A program made the position numbers and the translations under genes. From positions 263,674,574-263,734,573 of the forward strand of contig NC_081407.1 of the NCBI RefSeq assembly GCF_030272615.1: 60,000 nt of DNA, given 5' to 3'. The stretch is from Cryptomeria japonica (taxonomy: Eukaryota > Streptophyta > Pinopsida > Cupressales > Cupressaceae). The notes beneath the pieces were generated by a model. It searched no databases and was not told the DNA's origin. It worked only from the letters and a program-made list of their open reading frames with translations. Below, in pieces: positions 1 through 11,425 of this stretch (its first letter is position 1; each line of letters begins with the position of its first letter).

Positions 1-628
1 AACAGGAATGCAGGCAAGAAGAAGAAGAATAAGATAGTTTTTAGCTGCAAGAAAAGTGAAGGCACATGAAAAGCAAGAGAGGAGAGAAGATGAAGAATAT
101 TTCAGATCTACCATGTGTTGTTGATCAAAGGAAAGAGAATTTCATGTATCAACTTTAGATATAGTCTGGATCTTTCTCTTTTTTTATATTCTCCTTCTTT
201 AGTTTTAGGATTATAGTCCCAGGTTTTCTAGATTTATAGTTTTTTTTACAAAGTGGTCTCTTGGTTCTGGTGTTCATTAAATTTCAGTTTCAAATCTTGT
301 AATCTATGTTCTAATAAATGGAAAAAAAATCAGTTTGTAGTTTATAATGATCGATGTCATCCTGTAATCTCTCCTAGGTATGTAGGTATTATCCTTCAAA
401 TCAATATAATCAAGGATTGTAATTGTTTTTTATCACACATTTGCTGCAATAGATATTTGGTTGATGGCTTTTGTTCAAGGAGTAAGTTAAATTTTCTTTC
501 AGTCAATTGTTGAGGATATTGTATTACTTTTTGGCTGATGGCTTTTGTTCAAGGAGTAAATTAAATTTGCTTTCAGTCAATTGTTGAGGATATTGTATTA
601 CTTTTCTAGGTTTATAAGAAGATTACTT
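1..628. other. Unassigned flank of element C2
   Basis: AT-rich sequence outside the C2 target duplication at 629-633. I see no convincing coding frame; the open stretch at 253-513 is low-complexity and has no recognisable domain. The only structure is the 74-bp tandem duplication listed separately. It could be old repeat or host intergenic DNA. Confidence 0.4.
456..603. repeat. 74-bp tandem duplication
   Basis: Two consecutive units, 456-529 and 530-603, start at the same TTTGG and both end in GTATTACTTT. They differ at only a few positions, so the duplication looks recent compared with its surroundings. Confidence 0.9.
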
Positions 629-633
629 GTATG

Positions 634-2622
634 TGTTGAACCCAATGTTGGATTAAGAGGGGGGCGGGGATGAATCGGTCAAAATAGATGAATTAATGTA
701 GCATATGAGCAATTAAACAACAATACATATCATCACATGAACATCAAGATTTATATGTGGAAAAACCATGGTGGGAGTCAATCTACAAGAATATATCCAC
801 TATAAATAGAAATGATGATGAGGGTAGAACCCGAGACTTAGAAAATCAAAGCAATAGAAACACAAAAGATCTATTTTCTTATTGATCAAAATATATTTTC
901 AATACATGCAAATGCAATCAAGAGGAATAAATCCTCGCAGGTTGCAACACATTACAACTTACGAAATATTTTGGAAAACCCATTCTCACAATCTATCTTT
1001 TCCAACTCAAAACTATTACAAGTTTTCACAAAAATGAGTGGTAAATAGCCTCCCTATGATTTGGAGCCAAAATTACAATTTGAAATTTAAAATTTGGCGG
1101 ACAGGTGGCAAAACTTGAAATTGGAAATTTTGAATTTGAGCCAAATTTGAAATCTAGAAACTTTTCGAAATGGTCCAACTTTCGGCAGCCATAACTTTTG
1201 ATCTGGTGATTGGATTGCAGGACCATTTGAAGTATCAAAAATCTCTTAGAGTGAATAATATGATAAGAATCTTCTCTGTCGATTCCAACCATTTGCAGGG
1301 CTTTTTGGGACCATTTAGAGCCTAAAATATGACTCAAAAGAATTTTCAAGTAATTTTCGGGATATTGAAGCTTGAATAACTTGCAAACCATAAATGATTT
1401 TGAATTGATTCTTTTGCCATAGTGCTTATTTTTCTATTTTGAAGCTTCCTACAATTTTTTCTCCATCTGCCTTCAAATTGAAGCTTTCTAAAAATAACAG
1501 GCTGGCTAGAAAAAATAGTTGGACAATTCTGACAGTTGAAATTTCTTATTCGTCCAAATGGGTATACAGAAATGCAAAAAACATTAAAAGAAAAACTTAA
1601 CAAAAGAAAAAAAAATTGGGTGATGCAGGATTGCCATTACACCACTAGATGCTCCCACATTAAATGATGACAAAAGAGAGCTCATTGCTCCAAACTTGCA
1701 CACAAAGCCTAACTGTTCATGCAACAAGATACAAAGAGGACTTGCAAAAATTAAAGCTAGCTGCACTCAAGGAAAGATACAAAAAATGATCTTAAAAAGA
1801 AGTATCTCCTCATCATGAAGTTGTCCTTTAACTCTACATTAATCGACCAACATCAACACACAAATCTGATCTCAACTAGGCCAACACTCTATCTAAATTC
1901 TCTACAATACTATTCGACACAACTTGCATATTATTTGATCACAACTCTTCTACTCTGCTCAAAACTTCCTTTGATCTTCGTTCTTTACCACATCATCTAC
2001 ATTCTCACACATTTCACACCTCTACAACTCAAACACAAATATGCCTAAATCAAAATATACTTTCAAACAAAAATACATACACTAATCCACTCCAAAAGAA
2101 AGAGAGGACCAAAACACATCTCCTAAGGATTAATAAATTGATCCACAATCACCAGAACCTAACAAACAACATATCCACATGCTACACATCAATATAATCA
2201 ATCACTGATAAAAAACATAAGCTCCAATGTACATAACTCAAATCCGGATCTCCACACGCTACAATGAGACTCATAACATATCAATCATGCTTCCAAAAAT
2301 CATATCTAGACCTAAGGATAGGTCAAACATAGAATATCACAACCAACAATGAACAATACCTTAACATTCAGAGAACACAAAGATGTTTCTAGAATACATA
2401 AAAATCATATCATGATATCATAAGTATATCCAATAATGATAACAATTATACTAAACACCAACACCAGATTCTAGACCCAAGCACTTCTAGAACAACCAAT
2501 AGAACAACTGCACCATCAACACAACAAGATAACTTTGCACCACAAACATTCTGGGCCAAACCAAAATAACAAGTTTGACATCAATGACAACTACATCAAC
2601 ACATCAACACATACTTCCAACA
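634..2622 (-). repeat. C2 3' LTR, enlarged by an insertion
   Basis: On the plus strand it runs from TGTTGAACCC to CATACTTCCAACA. It matches 20954-22142 throughout except for an extra 843 bp at 819-1661. Shared landmarks are the GGGGGG run near its start, AACCATGGTGGGAGTCAA, TCCACTATAAATAGAAATGA and the terminal ACACATACTTCCAACA. The twin is about 1.19 kb, which is the likely original length. Confidence 0.9.
819..1661. mobile_element. I1: 843-bp insertion in the C2 LTR with 9-bp target duplication
   Basis: The sister LTR at 20954-22142 has no such segment and reads AAATGATTACAAAAG at the site. Here the segment is bracketed by AAATGATGA at 810-818 and 1662-1670. A 9-bp duplication is typical of Mutator-like elements, but I see no good terminal inverted repeats. 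The minus-strand start contains TCTAGTGGTGTAATGGC, which resembles a tRNA A box, and the opposite end contains GGGTTCTACCC, which faintly resembles a B box. No coding potential is convincing, so class is unknown. Confidence 0.75.
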
Positions 2623-2634
2623 ATCTCCCCTTTT
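2623..2634 (-). other. C2 polypurine tract
   Basis: The minus strand reads AAAAGGGGAGAT directly before the TGTTGGAAG that opens the 3' LTR, the expected place for plus-strand priming. Two more copies of the motif lie at about 2776-2787 and 2811-2823. Confidence 0.8.
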
Positions 2635-3009
2635 ATCATTGATGACAACACTTGAATCATTTGATAAGCACTTGATAATACTTGCACCTGAAGCCAAAAC
2701 TCAAGAAGAACAGTACTACTCAATATCTCTCCAAATATTCATCTCAAAACCTTTGCCAGAATTGTTAGCACAATCGCTCCCCTTTTACCATAACTAACTC
2801 AATTTATCAATCTCTCCCCATTTGCCATCAAGGACAAGGGTTTCAACAACACTGCACACACCTCTACATACCATTTCCCATCACTTCTCCCCTAAGAGAA
2901 GACACACCATCAATCGAGGAAAAGAAATAGGCATGAAAGCTCCCCCTAGAAAGATTCATTCACATAATGCACCTAGCTAGAAGATGGATGGGCAATGACC
3001 CCAAGCTTC

Positions 3010-4560
3010 TCTCAGAAAAACTCAAATGTATCCTTTGCTAATACCTTAGTGAGAATATCTACAACCTACTCCTTTGTAGAAATGTATTCCAACGAAACTT
3101 CATTCTCAACAACTTTATCCCTTAAGTAATGATATTTGATTGAAATGTGCTTTGTTCTTGAATGCATAGCAGGATTCTTCAAAATTGTACTTGTATTCTC
3201 ACACAAAATAGGAATTGCTTCATAATATGTTACCTTGATATCCTTAAGAGTTTATCTCATCCACATCACCCAAGTACAACAAGATTTTGTTGTAATATAC
3301 TCTACTTTAGTAGTAGATAGGGAAATTGAATCTCATTTCTTATTGAACTAGGAAACCAATCTGTCTTCTAAAAAGAATGTACCACAACTATTACTCTTCT
3401 GGTCATCAATACTTCCAACCCAATCTACATCAGTATAAGCTTTCAACATGAAATCTCCACCTTTTCTATACCAAAGTCCAAAATCTATAGTACCTTTCAG
3501 ATATTTGAAAAATCTTTTCATTGTTTGCTCATGTGTCACTTTTGGATTCACTTGAAAAATAGCTACTAGACGAATAGTCTGCATGATATTTGGTCTAGAC
3601 ATAGTTAAATATGACAATCCACTAATCATTGACACGTACTTCTTATGTTCAACTTCTAGAGACCCATCATCTTCACTTAACTTGCATCCAATGGTGAGAG
3701 GGGTAATAACCAGTTTGTAATCATCAAAACCAAAATTCGTCAACATTTCCTTCAGATACTTGTTCTAAGAAATAAAAAATCTATCTTCTAATTGTTTGAC
3801 TTGCAACCTATGAAAGAATGATAACTCACCAACCATTGACATCTCAAATTCGTTCTACATTTACTTAGCAAATTATCTGTACAAGCTATCATCTCCTCCA
3901 AAAATACTATCATCAACATAAACTATAGCAATCAACAACTTTTCTTCATCAATCTTGAAATAAAGATTACTCTCTATTGTACCTTTTCTAAAATTTTGTT
4001 TAAGTAAATACCTAGCCAACCTTGTATACCACACTCTAGATGCCTATTTAAGTCCGAACAAATATTTCTTCAGTCTGTATACCATATCCAGTTCTTTTGT
4101 CAATCTAAATCCATCTGGTTGCTCAATGTAAACTTCTTCTAGATCTCCATTCACAAATGCTTATTTGACATCCATCTGATAAACTTTAAAGTTCTTATAA
4201 GCAAAAAATATAAGCATGCTTATAGCTTTCATCCTTGCTACAAGAGCAAAGGTTTCTTCAAAGTCTATACCTTCTACTTGAGAATATACTTTACATACCA
4301 GTCTTTCTTTATTCCTTGTCACTTTCCCTTGCTCATTCAACTTATCTCTGAATACCCACTTAGTTCCAATTACATTCTTTTCCATCAGTCTAGGTATCAA
4401 CTCCCAAGTTTTATTTTTCTAAATCTGATTTAGTCCTTCTTCCATTGCCTTTACCCAACTTTCAACCTTGCTTGCTTCCTCATAAGTCTTTGGTTCAGTC
4501 ATAGATAGAAAATAGTAATTAGCTTGATCTTGAGCTTCTACAATTTTCCTTCTTGTTTAT
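3010..4560 (-). pseudogene. C2 Copia reverse transcriptase and RNase H remnant
   Basis: Minus-strand translation gives the Copia-type reverse transcriptase start around 4161-4400 ([10 protein letters not shown]-like start, [17 protein letters not shown]-like segment, YQMDVK). A YVDD catalytic motif follows near 3905-3930 inside IAIVYVDDSIFGG. The RNase H part at 3348-3746 contains YLKGTIDFGLWY and AYTDVDWVGS. The tail to about 3010 keeps MHSRTKHISIKYHYLR and DILTK, the usual end of Copia pol. Several stops and frameshifts break the frame, so no active enzyme is expected. It is clearly related to C1 but distinct from it. Confidence 0.9.
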
Positions 4561-4699
4561 ACACCTTTTATAGATGATCTCCAATTATCTAATTCTCTGA
4601 ATGGTAGTTTCTAAACATACCTAGTAGGAACTTTCTCTGAATTCTCCTCCTCCTCCTCCTCCTCCTCATTTGTTTCCTTCTCTTGTTTTTCTTCTAGAT

Positions 4700-5235
4700 C
4701 ACCTATCTACTCTAGAACTAGAGTAACAATCTCAATACTTTATGCTAGGAAACAATTGTTCTCTTCTCTATCCTTGATATAATATACATTTCCACTTGTT
4801 CTAACTCCTGCAACTATTTTACCAATCTTCTCTTTTTTGATCACACATCTGGTACTACTAAAGAAAACTTCATACCATTTTATATAGATCCGACTAACAC
4901 TTAACAAACTATGTCTTAATCTTTGAACACAATAAGCATCATTAGTCTTATGCTTGCCATCAATAGAAACATTTCCAATACCTCAAATAACTGCATCATC
5001 TTCTCCAGCAAACTTCATAGATCCTCCATCATATTTTTTGATATTAATAAACCTGTATGTATCATTGGTCATATGATTTGAACATATGGAGTCTATCATT
5101 TATGCATTTGGTTCTATCTTAGCATGCAATGTAGTCTTAACTGATTTCTCTTCTTTTAGTTTATCCAAAGCACTCTCGCTATATAGGAAAAAGAACAAAG
5201 TTGTGTCATCCTTTGGGCTAACTGGCATACTTTGG
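4700..5235 (-). pseudogene. C2 aspartic protease and pre-integrase remnant
   Basis: The minus strand encodes MIDSICSNHMT just below 5100, matching the Copia protease signature DSGCSHHMT seen in C1. The catalytic DSG is changed to DSI. Downstream text resembles the pre-integrase segment, for example LRHSLLSVS and GNVYYIKD. It then runs straight into a glutamate-rich linker (4660-4690) that normally follows integrase. No HHCC or DDE integrase core is found between them, so about a full integrase domain has been deleted. Confidence 0.75.
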
Positions 5236-6230
5236 GTGAACTTAGTGTGGGAAAATTGACTTCGACCAAAATATTTTCTTGTTGCAGTAGTGCTCGTTGG
5301 CACAACCATGGCACCTAGATGGCACCAAAAGTTCAAACGAACTTATTCAAAATCTAGTTCAAAATAGTTCGGTCGAACTCAATTAGGCCAAACTGAGTTC
5401 GGCCAAACAAGCCTATGTGGCAGCAAAATCACTATTTTGTCTTCATTTTTGAAAGTTTTCACTTTTGTTCTATTTCTCTCCAAGAAAAATATTTTTTTAC
5501 AAAAATTAAAAAAATAACCTTTTGTAGAGCTCGAAGTCAAGAATCTAGACATATATTTTTTTAATATTTTGAAAATTTTTAATCTTTTTAAAAATTGCAA
5601 GTAGGTCTTTTAAGGTAAAAAACAACCTGATGTGAAATTAAAAAAATATATTTAATGATATTAAAAAATTAACAAAAATATTTTTCACTAGATGAGAGAA
5701 GCTTCTTTAAAAGGGTATAATTTTTTTTTTTGATAATGATAAATTTAGTAGACAAAAGGTAACGCTGAATAAAAACTACCAAATTCAGCTATGTTGGACT
5801 TAAAAAATATTATTACGAAAAAAATATACCTCAAAATTTAATTTTTTTAGCAATGCATATATATGTCCTCTATTTGGAAAATTAAAATCAGAAAAAAATA
5901 AGTTTGTTTTCATTTTTTTTTTGTGACGCCAACTAGAACCCCCGATTTTCAATAATTTTTAGCAATAAAAAATATGTCTTTGAATATATAAAAAAAGGTC
6001 ATTTTTTTGTTAAAAAAATTTAAAAAATAACAAACATAAATTTCATTAATATTTCCACATTTGATCAGTTTACATGATTTTGAATTTTAAATTAGAAATA
6101 TCACTTTTATGTGGTCGAAGTTAAACTGTTTTGGATATGTTGGCCACTTCCTTTATAAAAGGGTGACACAACATTATTCTTTTACCCATCCTCAATTGCT
6201 AAAAAAAAGGATTCTTCATTCAAGTCATGA
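5236..6230. other. I2: AT-rich insertion between C2 gag and protease
   Basis: In C1 the gag knuckle and protease DSG are about 270 bp apart; in C2 the gap is about 1.25 kb. The extra DNA is AT-rich with poly-A and poly-T runs and no coding frame. It has several GTTCGAAC-like words near its left end, for example GTTCAAACGAAC at about 5332. ACTTCGACCA occurs near the left edge and its reverse complement near the right edge, suggesting degraded inverted termini. Boundaries are approximate to a few tens of bases. Confidence 0.5.
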
Positions 6231-6938
6231 TCAACTTCTTCTTGAGATGGACTTCATCCGAGCATAAGCCATTCTTCTCCTTTCTTTTGAGATTGCATCT
6301 TTTAAACTTGTTGTTCTTCTCATCATCATCTGATCTCTTATATTATTCTCTGTAAGTACAATTAGAAGCATAATGTCCAATTCTACCACAAGAAAAACAT
6401 TTTAGAGGTAACTTACCTTTATGTTTCCTAGTGCCACATTGCAATCTTCTCACAAAATTTGCTTCAGCTTCATTTAGGTCTCCACTGCATTTTGGATCAT
6501 CAGATCTTGAAACATTGAATGTTGCTTCTCTCTTTTCTCTTTTCTCCATGTTTGAAATCTCATAGGCTGCTAAGGTACCAATAAGTCAATCAACAGTATA
6601 TTGTATCAAGTAATTGCTCTCCTGTATGGAACATCTTTGTGACTTCTAGGATTTAGGAAAAGTCAACAAGATCTTATGCGCAACATCACATTCCTCCAAA
6701 TGTCTTTTGGAAACTCTAATGTCATTAGCAAGATCACTCACTTTGTCAAATATAGTTCTCAACTCCTTCATCTTCAAGAATTCTCAGGTACTCAACCTGG
6801 CCTTCTTTATCTTCGGATCTCATTCATATGCCAAAATAAACTTGTTCCATACAACTTTTGTTTCTTTCAAACCTCTTATTCTTCCAAACAATGAATCACT
6901 TATACAATTGAAAATTATAGCTCTAGCCTTTGCATTAA
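6231..6938 (-). pseudogene. C2 gag, 3' part with CCHC zinc knuckle
   Basis: Minus-strand translation gives NAKARAIIFNCISDSLFGRI at the upstream edge, a motif usual in Copia gag. A helical region follows, then CFSCGRIGHYASNC at about 6360-6400, a CX2CX4HX4C knuckle for nucleic acid binding. The upstream half of the gene lies 13.8 kb away at 20708-20895, because solo LTR S1 and G1 inserted here. Stops interrupt the frame. Confidence 0.88.
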
Positions 6939-7157
6939 TGTAAGGAAGTAGCGGAACAACTTCCTACACTAACCTTGAGAGGAAGGTAATGCAGACAAAA
7001 ATTCCATATTGTTACTATAGTTACAAAAAATTAACATAATTAAACATAATATCATGCATAACACAAGATAGTGATTTAAATGGGGAAAACCCTTTCCAGA
7101 GAAAAATCCCACAATCGAAAAGCCGCTCAATAATTTATTCAGAAATCAATAACATAT

Positions 7158-8560
7158 TGTATGCTGGAAATGTGGTGTCAACCTCTAGGAGAAGAAAACA
7201 ATTCAAACACACACATGAAACATTGCATTAGAGGTTAGAAATCCAAACAAAGAAAGTTAATAGATCTAAACTCTTAAAATTGTTCCATGTTCCTCTATCT
7301 CCAAGGATCTTCAAGATTCAAGGTGGCTCTCAGCTTGGAAGAGCACTTGATTCTTTAAGATGACAACCTAAAGAATGAGATTTATGATTCTAAGATCTAA
7401 ATGGAATGCAACCAAGACCCTAGTGATGAATTAGATATGAAACTAGATGATGATAGGATGCAAGATATTGATATGAAGCTTAAACTAGTATGAAAATGAT
7501 ACTAAGATGAAGCTAACATGATATATCTAAGATTATAATGCTATCAAAATGATCTAAAATGCACTATTCCATCAAAGAGAGACAATATGCTTAATGTTAT
7601 GAGACTATAAGTTTGATGCACAAAGACTTGATTATTTTGAAGAAGGAATGGGCTCTATTTATAGGGAAAATAGGGCAATGGATGGTCAAGATTGGATAAT
7701 CTTATCAAGGGCCAGGATTGAAAGTTAATCAATCCATGTTTACAATTCTCACCAATGAAATGGTGACAATTGTCAACAAAAGACTGCTTGAGAGAAGATG
7801 AAAGAAGCATTAAATGCTTGAGAAGACATGAAGGTTATCTTAGGGGGTAAGGGTTAAGGTTATGTTAGGGTTATCCATTGGATAAAGCTTTTACCCAAAG
7901 GATAAACTCTTTTGCAATGGTTAAAGGAATAACCATGGTCAAAGTAATGAATGCTTGATGAGACATTTGGGTTAGATGAGGATTGAGTTAGAGAGAAAGT
8001 CTCTAATCATGCAAGAGGGTTGAGTTAACCATTAATGGTTTGGAAGACTTTCAAGGTTAACTTGTTGAAGACATAAAGCCTTTAATGGTTTTCAAAGACT
8101 TTGAGGGTTTGAGAAGTGACTTCCCTTTGTTTAGGGATGTGACAATATTTAGGAAATGGATTAGGCTAAATTAGAAGTGTTTAGAAGAATCTAGAAGGGG
8201 TTTAGGAGACAAGTGGGAGATGTAGGAAAATGCAAGTGGGGGAGGGGGGGGGGGGGGAGGAAATAGAATTTAATTAAAATAAAATTAATTTATTTCAATT
8301 GTGGTTGCAACTTGCATTTGTAGGATTTTGCAAGTGGGGGGATTTAATTAAATGGGCTATAAGGGGGATTTAATTAAATGTAAATTTAATTAAATGGCTT
8401 AGATAGAAGAAGGGTATATTAATTAAATCTTAATTTAATTAATAGGTGATTAGAAGAATAAAGATATTAATTAAATATTAATTTAATTAATTGGCAGAAT
8501 TAAGAATAATTAAATGAATAAAATTCACTTAATTCATTGTGCAACTTTTAGGTGTCTACA
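7158..8560 (-). repeat. G1 3' LTR (1403 bp)
   Basis: Near-identical to 18659-20028. It differs by scattered substitutions, a G-run expansion at 8244-8257 and a short extra ATTTAATTAAAT segment near 8380. CTATTTATAGGG at 7654-7665 gives a TATA box, CCCTATAAATAG, on the minus strand. The left flank of the internal domain follows at 8561. Confidence 0.95.
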
Positions 8561-8575
8561 TTTTGCCCCTCTTTG
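8561..8575 (-). other. G1 polypurine tract
   Basis: Minus-strand CAAAGAGGGGCAAAA ends exactly at the 3' LTR boundary, as expected for plus-strand priming. Confidence 0.8.
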
Positions 8576-8947
8576 AGTTAACGTGTGAGCACATGTTGAT
8601 TCAAAGAAAATTTGTCGGATATGCTCTCAAAGTTTGATCAATATGGTGTCGTGGATATGAAAAATTGATTTGATATGAAAAGTTGATATGATGCCCCAGA
8701 TTTGATGAACAATATTGATGATGCTCCAGATATGAAGAATTGATTTGATATGAAAATTTGATATGAAACTGATATGAAATTGATGTCGAGATTTGATATG
8801 ATAATGCCCCCTCGGGAGATCATTCGTGCACTAAAGAAATTAATGATCTCTCAAAAGAAGAAGAATGCTATTTGAAAGATAGAAGAGTGGATAGTGATGA
8901 CATGCATGGGTTTGATAAGATTGATTAGATTGATTGGATTGAGATCA

Positions 8948-9270
8948 AGTCTGGTTTCAGGTATGACACCTCATGTATAAGACATGGATGATTGAGCGTC
9001 TGGTTTCAGGAATGATACCACCTGTATAAGACATGGATGATCGAGTGTTTGGTTTTAGGAATGATACCACCTATATAAGTCATGGACGATCAAGCATTTG
9101 GTTTCAGGAATGATATATCTTATATAAGAGCTGATCAAAAGTCTGGTTTCAGGAATGATATATCTTGTATAAGAGCTGATCAAAACATCTAGTTTCAGGA
9201 ATGATATATCCTATATAAGAGCTAATCAAAACATCTAGTTTCAAGAAAGAGACAACCTGTATAAGACATG
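8948..9270 (-). repeat. G1 array of about seven 45-49 bp units
   Basis: Each unit on the plus strand contains CTGGTTTCAGGAATGATA, a short spacer, and TGTATAAGA. The last units degrade. Further copies lie at 10460-10680. On the sense strand the unit carries TCTTATACAGG and CCTGAAACCAGA, with an AGG/CCT pair that could form a small stem. The same motif recurs in G2 at 34915-35320 and in the E1/E2 junction patch. Confidence 0.85.
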
Positions 9271-10459
9271 ATAGAAGATAGTTTGGAAGAATGATGAAGA
9301 TATGAAAGTGAAGAAAGATTCCATGATGATGCGATAGATATGCATGCGAGGGATGCAATGATGAATGTGACTAGATGATGATTATGAGATAGATATTGAA
9401 AATGAGATGTATGATAATGATAATGATGTGCAACTAAATGCAAGATTAAAAATGGTGTGCAACCTATTGCAAGATTAAGATGATAATGATGTGCAGTTAA
9501 TGCAAAACTTACTATGCATTCTCGTTCTCAATGTTGCCATCTATTGTGATCAAAGTGCCAGTGCTTCCTTTGTTTTCATCATCAAGCCTTGTTTTGTTGA
9601 AAGTTGATACAAACATCATGGTATAATTGAACCATAACAACCTTAGTATAACTTACATGGATTTTGATATTGCAAGATGACACAAGCATCGAGGTATAAT
9701 TGAACCAAGATGACTTGAGTGTTGCTTGCGTAAACAGACAAGAGTTAACCTTTGTCCCATACAAATTTGAAATGTCCTCAGTGATATGTTACTTGATCAT
9801 GTTGTAAGAAAAATTTGCATGGGAAAAGACTTCACTCACAGATAGAAGACAAATTAAATATCACATTCCTTCCTTGCTTCTCTAGTCGTAAGACATCCTG
9901 GAGGTGCTCAGGAGATATGATAAGCAAAAATTAACAACCATAAGTAATCATGCATGCTACTGGAAATGTATACTTGTCAAATAAAACATCTTGCAAATAG
10001 ATCTTTGTTTAGTTGAAATTAGTTCAAGTCCGTGATGTCTAGCCTTTTTGCATTGTCATTTGTCATTTGTTGGTTGTTCCGATCCTTGTTGTCTTACTAT
10101 GTGTTTGGTCTGATGTTGAAAATCTTGAAGGTGAAATGCCCCCAGCAAGGTCAGGATTTTACTCCTTGTTGTTGATAGTACTTTGATATGGATATGTAAA
10201 CTGATCACCAAGCCATGGTGGGATATGATTTAGATAATTGATTCAGATAAATCAAGGATAGTGACTACGCTAAGTATGTCCAGGATTGATAAGCATTTGT
10301 GAATTTTTGGTGATGTCTCAGATGGGTGGATATGATATGTACAATATGATTTGTGAAACATGTACTGCCATCAATTGATAAAGATAAGGCTAACTATAAT
10401 AAAATCCAGCTGTCATACAGATCTATGTCATTGTTTTGATTTGTTTGATGATTGATAGG

Positions 10460-10680
10460 AATGTCTGGTTTCAAAGAGTAAGTACCCCGTATAAGACCGA
10501 TCTGTCTAGTTTCGAGTGTACCTATCTCTGTATAAGACATGTTTGATGTTGATATTGATGGATTGATTATCAAGACTTGATGATTGATAGGAATGTCTGG
10601 TTTCAAAGAGTGAGTACCTTGTATAAGACCAATCTGTTTGGTTTTGAGTGTACCTATCCCTGTATAAGACATGTTTGATG
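10460..10680 (-). repeat. G1 second cluster of the GGTTTC/TATAAGA motif
   Basis: Two long units (10462-10540 and 10590-10670) each contain two sub-copies. In each sub-copy GTCTGGTTTCAAAGAGT or TAGTTTCGAGTGT is followed by TATAAGAC. Parallel sequence lies in G2 at 34915-35000, so the cluster belongs to the family. Confidence 0.8.
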
Positions 10681-11094
10681 TTGATGTTGATTTTGAGTAA
10701 TGAATTGATTAACAAGACATGTGATCAGTTTGATTGTAGAATTTTGAGAGTTTGCCTATTGTTGATTTGATTTGATGGATGGTCCATGCGTTCATGCTTT
10801 GATTTTCAATTTTTGATTTGATTTTGTCGATTTTTTTATTTTTATTTTTTGGATATTTCGATTTTTTTTATTTTTTTAAATTTTTTTTTTTTGAGTTTTT
10901 GGATATTTCAATTTTTTTGAGTTTTTGGATATTTTGTTTTTTTGGAGTTTTTGGATTAGAAGAAAGATGTATTTGGTTTCCCTAATGTATAGCAAGACAA
11001 GGAATATTATGAATGGATGACTGAACAATTGAGGTGGAAATGGATTTTTTTTCCATAGTTTTGATCAAGATCAATGATGGAAAAGGGCATATGG

Positions 11095-11425
11095 ATAGAG
11101 ATAGGATATGAATAGCACTGGATGATGGAAGAAATGAATAGATAGGATAGATGGTATGGAATTAGTGGATATGTATGAAGTGAAGAAAGATCATAGAAAG
11201 AATTGGATGATAGAAGATATGAATAGATAGGATAGATGGATATGGATAAGAGGATATGGATGAGGTGAAGCAAGATCATAGATAGCATTGGAGGATAGAA
11301 GAAATGAATAGATAGGATAGATGGTATGGATAAAGTGAAGAAAGATTGTAGATAGCATTGGAGGATAGAAGAAATGAATAGATAGGATAAGGGATATGGA
11401 TTAGAGGATATGGATGAGGTGAAGC
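11095..11425 (-). repeat. G1 array of about four 70-85 bp units
   Basis: Units start near 11119, 11203, 11288 and 11358 and share GGATGATAGAAGAAATGAAT and AGATAGGATAGATGG. Spacings (84, 85, 70) are not multiples of three, so the 192-codon open frame lying over the array on the minus strand is probably not a conserved gene. Confidence 0.75.

Noticed and set aside
253-513. 86-codon frame at the left edge
   Set aside because: Runs into the 74-bp tandem duplication, is Cys/Asn/Phe-rich low-complexity and shows no domain.
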